DNA of 64,000 nt, from contig OX463842.1 in NCBI GenBank assembly GCA_949825065.1, forward strand, positions 1,743,501-1,807,500. The letters are read 5' to 3'. The notes beneath the pieces are model-generated. The model was not told the origin of the DNA. It saw only the letters and a list, made by a program, of their open reading frames with translations, and did no database searches. Shown in pieces: positions 31,966-43,240 of the stretch. The position numbers and the translations under genes were made by a program. Origin of the DNA: Odontocerum albicorne (Eukaryota > Arthropoda > Insecta > Trichoptera > Odontoceridae). The stretch's first letter is position 1. The number at the start of each line of letters is the position of its first letter.

Positions 31966-32819
31966 TTAGATTTGTTTTTAGTGGAACAATTTATTATATT
32001 AAATATGTCACATAAAGGACAACAGAAAAAAACACAGGATCTTCAAATATATCTTTAACATATAAAACACATAGACAATGAAAATATATAATACTCGCGG
32101 TCTTTTCAATACTATATGGTATTTTGCTCAGTAAATATAACCTTTGTGGTAAAAGTAATTTTGATTTTTGGAAACCGAGAGTCATCAAAAATATATTTTT
32201 ATATGTTGGGTCTTTTTGCAAATATAATCCAATTTAGATGGAATTGTGTTGTAAAAATATCTATAAAGAACCTATGTAGTATTATTTTATTACATGATAA
32301 TTTTTATATGATTACCTATAAATGTATCAAGCGGATAAAAAATAAACAAAATCTGTACGTACTTATAGCAAAAAAAAGAAACAATTACAAAGTGCATTAT
32401 TATTATTTATTTAATATTTGTTACTTTGTAAACAGATACAATTCATATTTAACTGTTTAAATGTCAAGAATTAATCCGAACCAAACAGGCCGAGCGGGGT
32501 TATAAATTAATATATCCGCGTTCATATTGTTGCGCTTATTGTATCAATTTGACACATGCTATGTTTTATTTCATAATTAATTTTAATACTGCCATCTCTT
32601 CCGTTTGACACGTGGTAATCTTTAAGTTGTATATGAATGAAATTTGTGTTATATATTAAATAACAGTGTAGTGACAATCCTGAATTTAATTGCAAAACAA
32701 TAAAAAAAAAACGAAATTTTAGCAAAAAAGGACATAAAATATAACAGAATATCAAAAACTATTTTTTCTTATTATGACGCTTTACATGTTTTTTTTAATA
32801 AATAAAAATATCAAAAACT
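31966..32819. other. AT-rich desert
   Basis: Open frames here are AT-rich coincidence; no motifs. Confidence 0.5.
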
Positions 32820-33310
32820 TCTTGGAGTACAGCTACACACCACCTACTCCATATATAGCAAGCCAATGGTAAAATGTTATAATTAACCTTAACACTACAC
32901 CATAATGTAATAATATTTTTTTTCTTAAAAAACTCCTGTATAATTAATTCGATGTGACACGCACTTGCTGAGCAGCGCTTCACTTCTTACGAAAATGGCT
33001 CGATGTTTGGTTTGCCTCAAAAGAGCAACAGTTTTTTTGGCGTGGCATCCACAAATTGCCAGAGAAATGGTAAAAACGTGTAGATAGCGATGAGCAATAC
33101 TTTGAATAAAATATTTTTTACCATTTTCGTACAATAAATGTGTATTTTCTATAAAAAAATTGGTTTCATATTTACAGACCTGATACACACCACCTATACA
33201 ATAGCAAACAAAAGGTAAAATTTTGTAATTAAAATAACACTACAGTAATAATACTTAATTTATTTTTTTTCTCAAAAATTCCCATGTAATTATTTTGCAA
33301 ATGATAGACA
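32820..33310 (+). repeat. Direct repeat pair flanking a mariner relic
   Basis: 32825-32960 and 33180-33305 share 'tacacaccacctactcc'-type starts and collinear blocks through 'ataatattttttttctt'. Between them lies a mariner C-terminal fragment. The pair could be a tandem duplication or two ends of one composite insertion. Confidence 0.5.
32992..33110 (+). pseudogene. Mariner transposase C-terminal fragment
   Basis: The plus-strand frame reads KWLDVWFASKEQQFFWRGIH, KLPEKW, a stop, then KRVDSDEQYFE before the natural stop. This K(W)LD.W.ASK...FF..GI..LP..W....DG.YFE pattern is the standard mariner C-terminus. Only about 40 codons remain, with one internal stop; the catalytic core is gone. Confidence 0.75.
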
Positions 33311-33790
33311 AGCATAAACCAATCCAAAATTAATTTGATCGGTCTCCAGCCCATTGCAAATTCCAATAAGATAAAATAAAACAAGACTCTAGTTTTTCTT
33401 AACGACTCGACTCCGTTCATATTTCTCTCGAAATGTTCTCTTCGAGTTGCGTATAAAAGTAAATTTGTCGTTAAGTTTGGATTTTCGTGTTTGAACCAAC
33501 ATTATATTAATTCAAATCGACTTCTTAAGTTTCCTCCCAATATGACCAAACACTTCGATATCTCTCCTTTGTCACATAAATTTCCCCTCCGCGCTCTCCT
33601 TCCAACACTCCCGCACTAATCGGACGCAGACACCTACACGACTATCTTATTATACAAACGAGTCTCAATTTATACGGTTTACGAATTAAAAAAAGTATTC
33701 TGCCTTCTCGTTAGACATGCTGATCCATTTAGTACGTTTGGTATCTTTGAATTGTTATATTTTATTTATGAAATTATTATTTGAATTTCA
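33311..33790. other. AT-rich stretch, nothing recognised
   Basis: No supported features. Confidence 0.45.
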
Positions 33791-33794
33791 CATT

Positions 33795-33875
33795 TATACA
33801 TACATATATGTACACACAAATAAGCCGTTTCTCTGTTGAGGTAAGCATAGAAGACAGGGCGGTAGAATTTTCTAT
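33795..33875 (-). repeat. RTE-like LINE 3' UTR scrap
   Basis: 'cgtttctctgttgaggtaag' followed by 'catagaagacagggcgg' is a diverged form of the ggtaggcagag block. Confidence 0.4.
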
Positions 33876-34184
33876 ATCTCAATATAAAGTATATATTTCG
33901 CCGCCTTCTCATATAGCTCCTACGATTTCTCTTATTCGAAACTTACCTTCTTTTAAAATATCATTCCTTGTCAGAACCATACTTTCACTTATATTTGTAT
34001 TGTCCTCAGTAAGATACAGGTAATCCTAGTTTACTGTGGACATGACAAATGAAAAGCCACACACCCAGATTCATAAAAAGTGTGTATTCACATACTCGTA
34101 AAATCATCTATTGTTTTTTCACAAATTATGTGTTTATAAAATTTCTTGTCATACATAAATAAAATAAAATAAAAATAAATTGTA

Positions 34185-34295
34185 TTTTGTCAGTCTTTTT
34201 TAATTCATTCGTTTGACGTGTCCAAACCAGAAAGATCTCTTGATCTTATTCAACATATCAGTCTTAATTTCACATTCATCCCTAATCACGTCGTT
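34185..34295 (-). repeat. RTE-like LINE ORF2-end scrap
   Basis: 'attcattcgtttgacgtgtc' and 'caaaccagaaagatctcttg' with 'aatttcacattcatcccta' match 56890-56985 in order. Confidence 0.4.
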
Positions 34296-34299
34296 GCCG

Positions 34300-36204
34300 T
34301 TTTAAAATGACTTCAAGTATTCTGGTTCAAAACTAACTAAATTCAATCGAATTATTTATTTTTGATTATATGCATCGTGAATGTGGAGGGCGAGCAGTAT
34401 ATTTTATTGAGCTGATAGGGAATTATCAGTGGAAGGCGAGAATCAGAAGGTTCCAATTGGGCGATTGCCCTAATTACCTCATCAGCCCGGCTCTGTAATG
34501 GATACAGTGCGACCACTCACATTCGACACTCGAATCTTTCATGCCACTTGTTTATTTTATCTTATTTATGTAGGCACAATACAGTCGGAGACCATTTAAG
34601 CTAATAAGAATTTTTTTTTGTGGTTGATATAATTAATGTAATGGATGAATTTATATGATTTCCCTTAATTTCCTGAAGAGAAACTTATTTAGTCGTCATA
34701 TTAGATGTTGAGGAAAAACACAATAAATAGCATGTATTTAACTTAAAATGAATTAAACCGAGTAAGAGTAGATATGATAGGTGAAGACCAAAGAAAGTAT
34801 AGGTGGTCTAAGAAAGAAAAGTTTTAAAAGAACTGAGAAAAGAAAAATCGAAGAAATTTCATGGGTCCGTCCGTGCATGTGGGGGTGATTTTTTTTATTG
34901 CTATTAATTTTTGTATAAAACTGAATTTAAAACTTTAAAAAGTGGCAAAATGAAAGGATTTCTCAATAGAAAATAATGTTTTTCAAAATTAAACTAAATT
35001 AGCAAACGACGCAGTTTTAGCAACATGTCTTAACTATTGTTTCAGTATTATTTTTCTAAGCAGTATAATTCGATTCAGGAAACTTGTGCTGAAAAAAAAA
35101 CGATTTTAAAATTGAGTAAAAAGAAACGAGAATTGTGGATTTGCTTTATACACAAGATATATGCACGGTAAAATAATATTGAATGTTTTAGTAAATATTT
35201 TTAAGTTACATAATAACCAAAGTAAACTTTCAAATATGTGATCTACAAAAATGAGTTCTATGAATGCCCCACAAAATGAGTTCTATGAATGCCCCACAAA
35301 AGTTCGCGAAATTTTATTAATTATTTTGGAACTGTTGTAATATAAGTCAAACTAATTTACACTACGACTGTTCCAAAATAATTCATAAATTGAAAAAAAG
35401 TATTTCAGAAGCTGAGAGTATTCAGACATTTCGTAGTCCGTGTTAAGGGTAGATTTCAGTATTGTTGAAAAAAAATGTTAATGTTAGTTCTTCGATGTAA
35501 AATGACAGACGTACGTTAAATATGTTTTGAGGCTTTCGCGGTACTTTGTATCAGTTATATAAGGTTTTTAGTAGTGTTTTAAGGCTTGGTTTGGCTTATA
35601 ATCTTTAAGACTCGTTTGTTGTCAAAGAAGATAGCTAACTTGACTACAAACAAGCTCTAAAAATGATAATTGCGGCGTTCTCAAAAGATAATTCTGTAAA
35701 AATTAAATATAATTATTTTTTCAAAATTAATAAAAGTAACAGAATTTCTTAAATATATTATTTGTCTCTGCATATGCAATTAAATAAATGACGCCATGGT
35801 AAGTAAATCCTTTTTTGTATAATTGATTAAACACATGTATACAGTTGCGTAGCGGGATGTTAAGCGGTAGTACTTTGTTTACAGTACTTACCAGTTTAAG
35901 GTCATCTAGAAAGTATTCAACCCCTAGTCCGCTGAAATCTTTAATTCTTTACCCTTAGCTTCAAGTATCTGGCAGTGCACGGATAGCGACAAAATCCTGA
36001 AAACTGCGTGGGTCCGCGGACTAAACTTTGTGGAATAGAACAGATGCTGGTCACTTCTGCTAGTGTATTTTCTCTACACTGTCTCCTATCTTAATAAGTA
36101 TGTCCCCCTTTATATCCACAAGTGCACAATTTATTTGAGACCTAGTACATTATTTAAAAATACTGCGCATTGGCAGCAGGGCTCACAATATACACAACTT
36201 GTAT
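34300..36204. other. AT-rich desert
   Basis: Mostly featureless. Exceptions: a GC-richer patch at 34380-34540 and an exact ~25-bp direct duplication ('atgagttctatgaatgcccc' at 35252 and 35277). No gene is supported. Confidence 0.5.
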
Positions 36205-36409
36205 ACAATTCCTTTAACATTTATTGCAGTGTGAAAAGTAATCGGAAATCATCGCACTTGTATTTTTGCCAATTAAATCACATATGATCAACAATTTGTT
36301 GGTCATGCTACAGCGTCTAATTCACGACGAACAAGAATAAAACGTAATAAGAAATTTTTAAAAACATGAATAAATATTTGAAAAGTAAACAGTCAAAACG
36401 TTACTACTA
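36205..36409 (+). repeat. Left direct repeat (~205 bp) flanking a mariner
   Basis: Starts 'tatacaattcctttaacatt' and includes 'gtgaaaagtaatcggaaatc' and 'atttgaaaagtaaacag'. The same blocks in the same order follow the mariner at 37249-37437. The right copy has a small deletion near 37360. Confidence 0.85.
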
Positions 36410-37247
36410 CCTTGATCAAAAAGTTTTAGGACCGGCCATCGTGTGGCGCTGTCAGTCACCCGATTGGAATTCTTTTTTTTTTTTGTTAGGTTACCACATG
36501 TATCATTGAAATTTCAGCGTCATAGGTTGACATTTGTAAAAATTACGCTGTACTGAGTAAATCTACCTTTGTGCGTGTTTTCGATTTTTTACAAGTTTGA
36601 AAATGGCATCAACTGCGCATCAATAAGTTTGCATTAAATTTTGTGTGAAAAACGGATTTAACGGTCCGCAGACCTTGGAAATGTTGGAGAAGTGTTTTTC
36701 GGTGGCACGAACGCTTCAGAAGTGGTGAGTCAGTCGAGGATGACGAACGCAGTGGCAGTCGAAAACATCGATAAAATCAAATATTTGTTGGCCGAAAACC
36801 GCAAATTGACCATCAGAGAGCTGGCAGAGGACTTGAACATCGCTTATGGATCCGCTCAAGACATTTTGGTTAGTGATTTGCGCTGCAAAACTGGTGCCGA
36901 AAGACATGATTTCCATGAGTTTTTGACCAAAAACAACACGAATACTATCCAGCAGCCTTCGAATTCCCCTGATATGGCTTCCTGCGACTTTTTCCTGTTC
37001 AACCGACTTAAAAAACCGCTTCGCGGAACGCGTTACAGCGTCCGAGAGGATGTCATGAAAAAATCGAAGACGGCTCTGATGGACATACTAAAAATTGAGT
37101 ACCAGCGGTGTTTCGAGATTGAATCAAGCGCTGGCGTACGTGCGTTGCAGTTGATGGGGAGTACTTTGAAGGGGACCATATCGATTTTGATGAATACACT
37201 TGTATTTTAGATTTTATGAATAAAGTCCTAAAACTTTTTGATCAAGG
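36410..37247 (+). mobile_element. Mariner element, deleted, with intact 23-bp ends
   Basis: TA at 36408-36409 and 37248-37249 flank inverted ends that match perfectly over 23 bp (first bases ccttgatcaaaaagttttag). Length 838 bp. It differs in sequence from the mariner at 14880 and the foldback at 3095, so at least three mariner lineages are present. Perfect ends suggest recent mobilisation in trans. Confidence 0.9.
36603..37210 (+). pseudogene. Mariner transposase pseudogene
   Basis: The start region at 36603 reads MASTAHQ then a stop, continuing CIKFCVKNGFNGPQTLEML in the helix-turn-helix position. A frameshift leads to IDKIKYLLAENRKLTIRELA and EDLNIAYGSAQDIL, then a jump to SPDMASCDFFLFNRLKK with GTRYSVREDV. 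Only the third catalytic acid (the Asp in ASCDFF) is left; the regions with the first two are deleted. The open frame 36692-37210 is the rear part of this pseudogene. Confidence 0.85.
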
Positions 37248-37440
37248 TAGTATACAATTCCTTTAACATTTACTGCAGTGTGAAAAGTAATCGGAAATCA
37301 TCGCACTTGTATTTTTGCCAGTGAAACCACATACGATCAACAATTGGTTGGTCATGTTCTACAGCAGAAGAAATTTTTAAAAACATGAATTAATATTTGA
37401 AAAGTAAACAGGCAAAACTTTACTATACCATATACTCGCA
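37248..37440 (+). repeat. Right direct repeat flanking a mariner
   Basis: Collinear with 36205-36409 from 'tatacaattcctttaacatt' to 'gaaaagtaaacaggcaaaac'. It ends with a TACTCGCA variant near 37433. Confidence 0.85.
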
Positions 37441-37834
37441 CAAGGTAAAAAATGTTTATTTATATAAAGTTATTATTAAATTTGAAACTCTTGAAGAGAT
37501 AATGATTTAATTTAGCAATCAACATAGTTTACCCGATCTTGCTAGCGCTTAAGACGCATATTAAATATTACGAGGCAATATAGCATGTTGCTAACTGGTA
37601 TTAGAAATTATAGTTCTAAATGATTTTCTATCTTAATTTTATAAATGTCATTTTCTCACACTCTCAAGTCAAATGACTGTTCTACAAAAAGACATCCAAC
37701 TTCTTATATTGTTTTAGATATCGTACTTCTTTCCACTATTTTTGAAGGCTTAGAATAATCAAAATAAACTTGAAATATGTTTTAAAGTAAATGTTTTTAA
37801 AATGTATTTATTCTGAAAAATAAAAAGTTAGCCA
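37441..37834. other. AT-rich spacer
   Basis: Nothing recognised. Confidence 0.45.
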
Positions 37835-38240
37835 TACCTCTTACTCTAAGCAACTAGAAACTGCTGAAATGCGCATGCTAAGATGGTCAGCAGGTGTGTC
37901 CCTAAGATACAAAATAAGAAGCTCACGCATTCGTGGAAGCCTGGGTGTTACAGACATCAACAGCAAGATGGAGGAGAGCCGATTGAGATGGTATGGGCAC
38001 TTTGGACGCAGAGCACCCGATCACATTGTGAACCAGCCAATCTCCATGGATGTTCCTCGAATAACAACCAGAGGAAGACCAAAGAATTAATGGGTGGTGC
38101 AAAAAGATAACCTGATGCAAAGGCATGGCCTGGGGGACGTAGTCCGGGACAGAAGAGCATACAACCTGAGGACGAGGAGAGCTGACCCCAACAGTCTTCG
38201 CAGACAATGAGTTGGGATGGATCCAGGGAGAGAGAAAAAG
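37835..38240 (+). pseudogene. LINE reverse transcriptase C-terminal fragment, copy 1
   Basis: The frame reads QLETAEMRMLRWSAGVSLRY, IRGSLGVTDINSKMEESRLR, WYGHFGRRAPDHI and RGRPKN, a stop, then WVVQKDNLMQRHGL, DRRAYNLRTRRADPNS. This is the post-polymerase tail of a LINE ORF2 (EMRMLRW...ESRLRWYGH...RGRPK...RRADP). One stop interrupts it and the 5' end is missing. A second, more damaged copy is at 61200-61625. Confidence 0.82.
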
Positions 38241-38379
38241 TTAGCCATATTTGGACTCGATGTCGGAACGTACAACATACTCGTACATAACAATACATTC
38301 TGTTTTAGGTATAGTGTAGTGCTCGTGTGTAGTGCTCATATACAATCATACATTTCGATAAGACCTCCTAAAAAGGTTG

Positions 38380-38880
38380 TCTCCAAGGGCGTCCTTAAGC
38401 GACACACGCCACCCTCTAGCACTCAGATGGGACCCCATACGTACCTGCTGCTTTGTGGTTTTCAAGACGTTGAATTGCCGTTTTGACCTCAGCAAGGTTT
38501 GGCTCTTCATCAAGATCCAAGCATGGGATGTACTGAGGAATCTCATCAAGCACCCGCAGATCTATTCCTCTTCGCCAGTCATAATATTCCCGTATTTGCT
38601 CTTTATAGGCAAGACTGCACTGTTCTTAAGATTATATACAACCTTCAGAGCCTCAAAAAAGACTCTTTGGTTATTAGTATCCACAAGTGACTGTATTTCC
38701 CTTGCCTTCATTCGCCACCAGCCGTTCTTAAGTTCCCGTGTGCGTCTCTGTACAGCTGACTTCTTGGCTTGATATGTCTCCTTTAACACTAAGACGCAGG
38801 TCATTTCATACCAGGTAGCCAGCAATGGCAAAATCTCTGTCATAACACTTCGCCTTAATAGATCGATTTTTACCAATCAA
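38380..38880 (-). pseudogene. LINE ORF2 fragment between endonuclease and polymerase domains
   Basis: On minus: YQAKKSAVQRRTRELKNGWW, RMKAREIQSLVDTNNQRVFF, EALKVVYNLKNSAVLPIKSK and YGNIMTGEEE, then a change of frame and further decayed sequence toward 38380. The pattern (WW..KA.EIQ...D..N.R.FF.AL...Y) is typical of the linker ahead of the RT domain in LINE ORF2. It faces the copy at 37835 head-on, so the two are separate insertions. Confidence 0.7.
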
Positions 38881-39265
38881 TTTATTAGATGAATATGACA
38901 TCGACCTCAAAGTTCTACTTCTCTCCGAAGTAACATCTCTCAGACACAAATTCAAAAGATACAATAGAGACATCTCATCAAGTAATTTGAATACAAATAG
39001 ACATGTTTTTAAATCAATCCATTCCCGACATTTGAGTCAATGTAGACTTTTTGCAAGCCGCAATACGGGTACAATATTTAAAGCAATCATATATCAGCCT
39101 GGCAGCTGCATTGAAATTAGACTAGATTCTAGAAATTGGCGAATCAGGCAGATAAGAATAAATGGAATTACGATAATCCAGACACGCTGATTTTGAATAT
39201 CTCTATAGCTTTTTTTCTTGAGAAATCATGAGTTAAAACAAAATTGAAATAAAGTTCAATATTTT
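38881..39265. other. Unassigned spacer
   Basis: A 67-codon frame at 38987 has no motif. Nothing else. Confidence 0.4.
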
Positions 39266-39390
39266 TTTGTAATTTGTTTCATCAAACACTGTTTATTTCA
39301 CTTTTTTGTAACAACAGTGTTTGATAAAAACAAATTACAATGTCTTTAAACCTCCACAACGTTAATGCCTTAACTATAAACAATAGAATA
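39266..39390. mobile_element. Hairpin element, apex deleted
   Basis: 'catcaaacactgtttatttc' and the complement 'aacagtgtttgat' lie only about 20 bp apart, then 'aacctccacaacgttaatgc'. The inner arms with the CATCATCAG apex are missing, as from replication slippage across the stem. Confidence 0.65.
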
Positions 39391-39399
39391 AAGTTCAAT

Positions 39400-39620
39400 A
39401 AGTTGGGAAGAATTGTATTCCGAGTGTCCAGTGTTACCCTTAGGTGAGACCGGGGGGCGAGAGGGCCGGGTACGAGATTTATTGGAGCGTCATCAGCGAG
39501 CCAACAGCAAGCCTTGTTTCTTGTTGAGAGCGCGTTAAGATAAAACGCCGTGGTTTTATATGGGAAACCGTCGCAATGGTACGGACCGAGGCACTCAATT
39601 GATTTTAAATCGACATTTTA
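39400..39620. other. GC-richer unassigned block
   Basis: Contains 'gagaccggggggcgagaggg' and 'gagcgcgttaagataaaac'. No frame or family recognised. Confidence 0.35.
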
Positions 39621-40509
39621 AAATTCCAACCAATCGATGACTAATTTATTCTCAAATTATATATAGGAGACATAAAAACGGATTGGTTAGATAAAAACAG
39701 GCGTCATTTGACGAAGAAATTTAATCACATTCGGCTCCTTGTATCATTCTGATTCGGTTTTACTACAATTCTTGTAAGCTATAAAATAGAAAACGTTATA
39801 ATAAACTTGATTGTATATGTTCCCCAATGTGATAAACGGAAATTTCTATGTTATCCATACAAATAAATAATCGTTTTTGCATACGAGATATTTTTATAAT
39901 TGGATTTGTACGAAAAAAAAACTAATGATGTCTCGTTATTGCTTCATTCTGATCTTGTCATATTATATTTAAATTAAAAGTATTAACAATATTGGATTTT
40001 AAATAGACTTTGTCAAAGATGTTGGCTTTTAGTTTGCGAACTCGATTTTAGGATAATTTACAATTAACAACTTTGTTGTTTCAAAAATTACATTAATCCT
40101 CGCTACATGTATTTCTACCTCCTATCTTGAGGCTCTCTTCAGACAGAATGATGCCTATAGGGAGCCATGGGATGGGAAGTAGAAAAATGGTTGTAGCGAA
40201 GATAATCGTAATTTGTGGAATAACAAAGTGATTTATTGTTAAATATTCTAGACTTTTTATGTTGAATTGTATAAGGCTTTTGTTGTACATGGTTTTATAG
40301 ATATATGGCAATCTCTACCAATCTACCAAAAAGCTGTTAAACAAGCCATGAATGAAAATCTGACAAGAAAACTTGAAGAATCTAGATACAATTTTAATTT
40401 AATCCGCAGCCCCCAAGTTAGAAGACAGCCTTTTATCAACTAGACTACGGAGATCATCGATAAAAATAAATATATTTGCTGTGTCGCTAAATATATTCAT
40501 CATATTGCA
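39621..40509. other. AT-rich stretch, nothing recognised
   Basis: No supported features. Confidence 0.45.
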
Positions 40510-40665
40510 CTTTATTTTTATTATTTGCAATACAACCTGTGTATTTGTTGTCATGTGGCTATATCTCCTAAGCAACCAGAAAAAAACTAAAGAGGTCTTT
40601 TTAATCAGACTTGGAACTCTATTTCAAAAAATGGGTACCAACGAGAATCAATACCACTTTGGTTA
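40510..40665 (-). repeat. Decayed SINE body and tail
   Basis: On plus it reads 'tgcaatacaacctgtgtatt', 'tgtggctatatctcctaagc' and 'aaccagaaaaaaactaaaga', the complement order of the SINE tail and body; the head is reduced to 'gggtaccaacgagaatc'. Confidence 0.55.
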
Positions 40666-40879
40666 CAAAACAGGCATCTTACAAACGAGGATTAGGTTTT
40701 CCAACATGTCATAAAATGATAATAAACACAACAAAGCAGAGACGTTACATCGCTTAATTTATTCTTCGAATATACGAGTATGTATGTGTCTGCGTTGGAT
40801 GTAGATCGAAACGTTGAAAAAAAAAGAAATAATGGCTATGGGTTTGACATAAAATTTGCATTACATTAAATATTCGTTT
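40666..40879. other. Short spacer
   Basis: Nothing beyond a TACGAGTA at 40773. Confidence 0.4.
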
Positions 40880-41030
40880 GTATACAATATAACCTGGCAT
40901 GCTATATTGCCATGTGGTAATATCTTCCATGTAACCAAAAATACGTTCAAAAACCCTAAAATGAAAACCAGAGAGGAATCCTTTTTTTAAAAGTCTGTGT
41001 TTTAACTGGATATAAAACCCAAATCCTCCT
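40880..41030 (-). repeat. Decayed SINE
   Basis: 'gtatacaatataacctggca', 'ttgccatgtggtaatatctt' and 'gaggaatccttttttta' are the complement of tail and body; part of the head remains as 'ggatataaaacccaaatcct'. It directly abuts the 29-bp minisatellite. Confidence 0.65.
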
Positions 41031-41360
41031 CTCGCTTAGAAATGTCGTACGATACTCGTGCTTAGAAGAAGTATCGCATGATACTCGTACTTAGAAGAAT
41101 GATTGTATGATACTCGTACTTAGAGGAAGTATCGTATGATACTCGTGCTTAGAAGAAGTATCGTATGATACTCGTACTTAGAAGAAGTATCGTATGATAC
41201 TCGTACTTAGAAGAAGTATCGTATGATACTCGTGCTTAGAAGAAGTATCGTATGATACTCATACTTAGAAGAAGTATCGTATGATACTCGTGCTTAAAAG
41301 AAGTATCGTATGATACTCATACTTAGAAGAAGTATCGTATGATACTCGTACTTAGAAGAA
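41031..41360 (+). repeat. 29-bp minisatellite, about 11 copies
   Basis: Unit: 'cttagaagaagtatcgtatg' + 'atactcgtg' or 'atactcgta'. Each unit contains agtatc-gtat-gatact, a perfect 6-bp inverted repeat, so each can form a small hairpin. Units differ mainly by G/A after 'actcgt'. TACTCGTA itself is embedded in about half of them. Confidence 0.92.
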
Positions 41361-42250
41361 ACCTTGTAAGATAAAATCACGGATAGAAACTGCACTCGTG
41401 TAAGGAGAGATATCTCAAAAAATTCTTTTGAATTTTCTCCCCCATTTGAGAGCAACGAAACTCCCGCAGGCTTAACACCAATGCTTAACATTACTTCTTG
41501 CCACATACCAGCGCACTGTAGAGAGATCTGAAAACTTTCCTCCTAATATATGACTTAGAAAATTGTGTCACAAATCCCAATACTCTCTAAGCAGATTCAA
41601 ATAGTTATTCCAAGTGAATGCCAAATGAGAACATATTGTTAAAATGATAACTCAAATCTTTCATGTATTCTATCCTCTGTATCATAAGACCGCTACGAGT
41701 GTATTTACAGTATTTAAATATCTTAGTTTCGGAAAAAAAACAGGAGTTTACATTTAAGGTTGTTCAAATTGAGTTAGTTGATTTGACTCCACTCCCAAAT
41801 AATCTTCAATTACGACTGAAGGGGTAAACAATCACCATACGAATAATTATTCATAAAGACCTTTAAATAGTCAGCGAATAATTAGAATCGAAAGTGATTT
41901 ATTTCAAACAGAACCAATATGATTGATATAAATTAAGAAGATCACAGACTCCAAATTAGACCCTTGAGGGACCCCTTAATATACCCTGAAGTAACCCGTT
42001 TTATATAATCCGTAAAAATCAAATTGTCTAGATTCAATTTAATCAAAATAATTACTTAATTATTGTAATAAAATAATTTTCACTGAAAACTCTTTTTTAA
42101 AAATTGTGTGCATATGTTCTTTTTTTATATTCAATACTATAATACGAGTATATGCTTATCAATGGAGTGTTGATACCCTTTTCTTATGAAGAGATTTTAG
42201 ATCACACCAAGGAATCTCAAACTTTCAGCATTTTAATGAATTTTTTCCCC
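41361..42250. other. Unassigned AT-rich stretch
   Basis: A 70-codon minus frame at 41294-41506 overlaps the minisatellite edge and is not credible as a gene. Nothing else. Confidence 0.45.
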
Positions 42251-42373
42251 ATAATTAAATAGGTGGAATAAAAATAAACAATTTTCCCAGAATTGAACAG
42301 GTGGAATAATAATAAACAATTTCCTGCAATTAAATAGGTGTAATAAAAATAAACAATTTTTCCACAATTAAAT
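42251..42373 (+). repeat. Tandem repeat, 37-38 bp, three copies
   Basis: 'aggtg(g/t)aataa' starts at 42261, 42299 and 42336, each followed by 'aaataaacaatttt'-type sequence and 'aattaaat'. Confidence 0.85.
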
Positions 42374-42639
42374 GTCGATTCGTCTTTATCTAATGAATAA
42401 ATGTTTTTAAATCAATCCAAGAGGGAGGGGTATTATGATAAAGCTTTTGAGGTTGCTAGTCTTGTGGTATGGAATGGTATATATCTTAATGTTAGAGACA
42501 TGGGTGGCATGTGCATCTTTAGGAAGCATTTGAAGACAACCAACACTTTTTGGAGGCTCTTATCATAATTTGTTATGGTACATGAACACAACACGTATAC
42601 CCTACAGAGCACCTAAAGCCGATTGTGTAACTGCCTCAT
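42374..42639. other. Unassigned spacer
   Basis: Nothing supported. Confidence 0.35.
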
Positions 42640-42885
42640 ATCGAAAGATTTACAAAGGTTGCATTGTAGTTCACCATCCCTTGGTAAGTTCTGTAAGGTA
42701 ATCTTATCAATTATGTTTTTATGAACATATACAGATGCGGGAAAGTACTTAATCTAATGACCGCAGCCACTTCCTTCCTATACTAACATTCAACGACAAT
42801 TTTACTATAATATTTTTAATCAGTCAACAGTGTATTTGAATCCCGAGTTAGAGCACCCTTGAGGTAACTTGTTCTCATTATTATA
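42640..42885 (+). repeat. Dispersed repeat family D, longest copy
   Basis: 'gaaagatttacaaaggttgc', 'accatcccttggtaag', 'cgggaaagtacttaatct', 'aatgaccgcagccac', then 'tttgaatcccgagttagagc'. Shared in order with 9880-10010 and in part with 8690, 24265 and 44880. Confidence 0.5.
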
Positions 42886-42959
42886 ATTATTTATTTATAA
42901 TAACATTTTGAGAAACTCCGTTGAGGTTTGCGAGCCACACTTCCTTTAGGACAGCCTAA

Positions 42960-43240
42960 TTGAATCACATCTCAGGACGCAGGATGCAAGTTGCATGATG
43001 CAGGATACACGAGGGTTGGTGAGGGGGGCGGGGGCGCCGGACACGGGTACTACACGGCTAATGTGTCCGACCTTATTTATTGTTATGGCCGGTTCGGTTA
43101 CTCGCAACGGCCCGAGGACAACTTTATCTGGTTCGGACAGGGCGCCCCGCTCTCCCATGACCAAAGGGCCCTGCGCTCTGTCCCGGTAGGATTGACCAGA
43201 ACGGCGCTTGCTGAAAAGGAACGGCTCTACTTGTAAGAGG
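42960..43240. other. GC-rich island, open on both strands
   Basis: Against an AT-rich background this ~280-bp block is very GC-rich ('gtgaggggggcgggggcgcc'). Overlapping frames are open: plus 42991-43236, plus 42995-43189 and minus 42946-43164. The plus frame gives GHGYYTANVSDLIYCYGRFG, the minus frame KVGHISRVVPVSGAPAPLTN. I cannot tell which, if any, is real. High GC removes stops by chance, so a gene call is not justified. Confidence 0.3.

Noticed and set aside
32116..32460. 114-codon open frame on plus
   Set aside because: AT-rich, hydrophobic by composition (Ile, Tyr, Asn, Lys), no motif, in a gene desert.
38377..38772. 131-codon plus-strand frame
   Set aside because: Antisense of the LINE ORF2 fragment on minus, which carries the recognisable motifs.
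41031..41360. Regular repeats that might suggest a CRISPR array
   Set aside because: Units are contiguous with no unique spacers and the setting is eukaryotic; it is a minisatellite. The same holds for 59543-60448.
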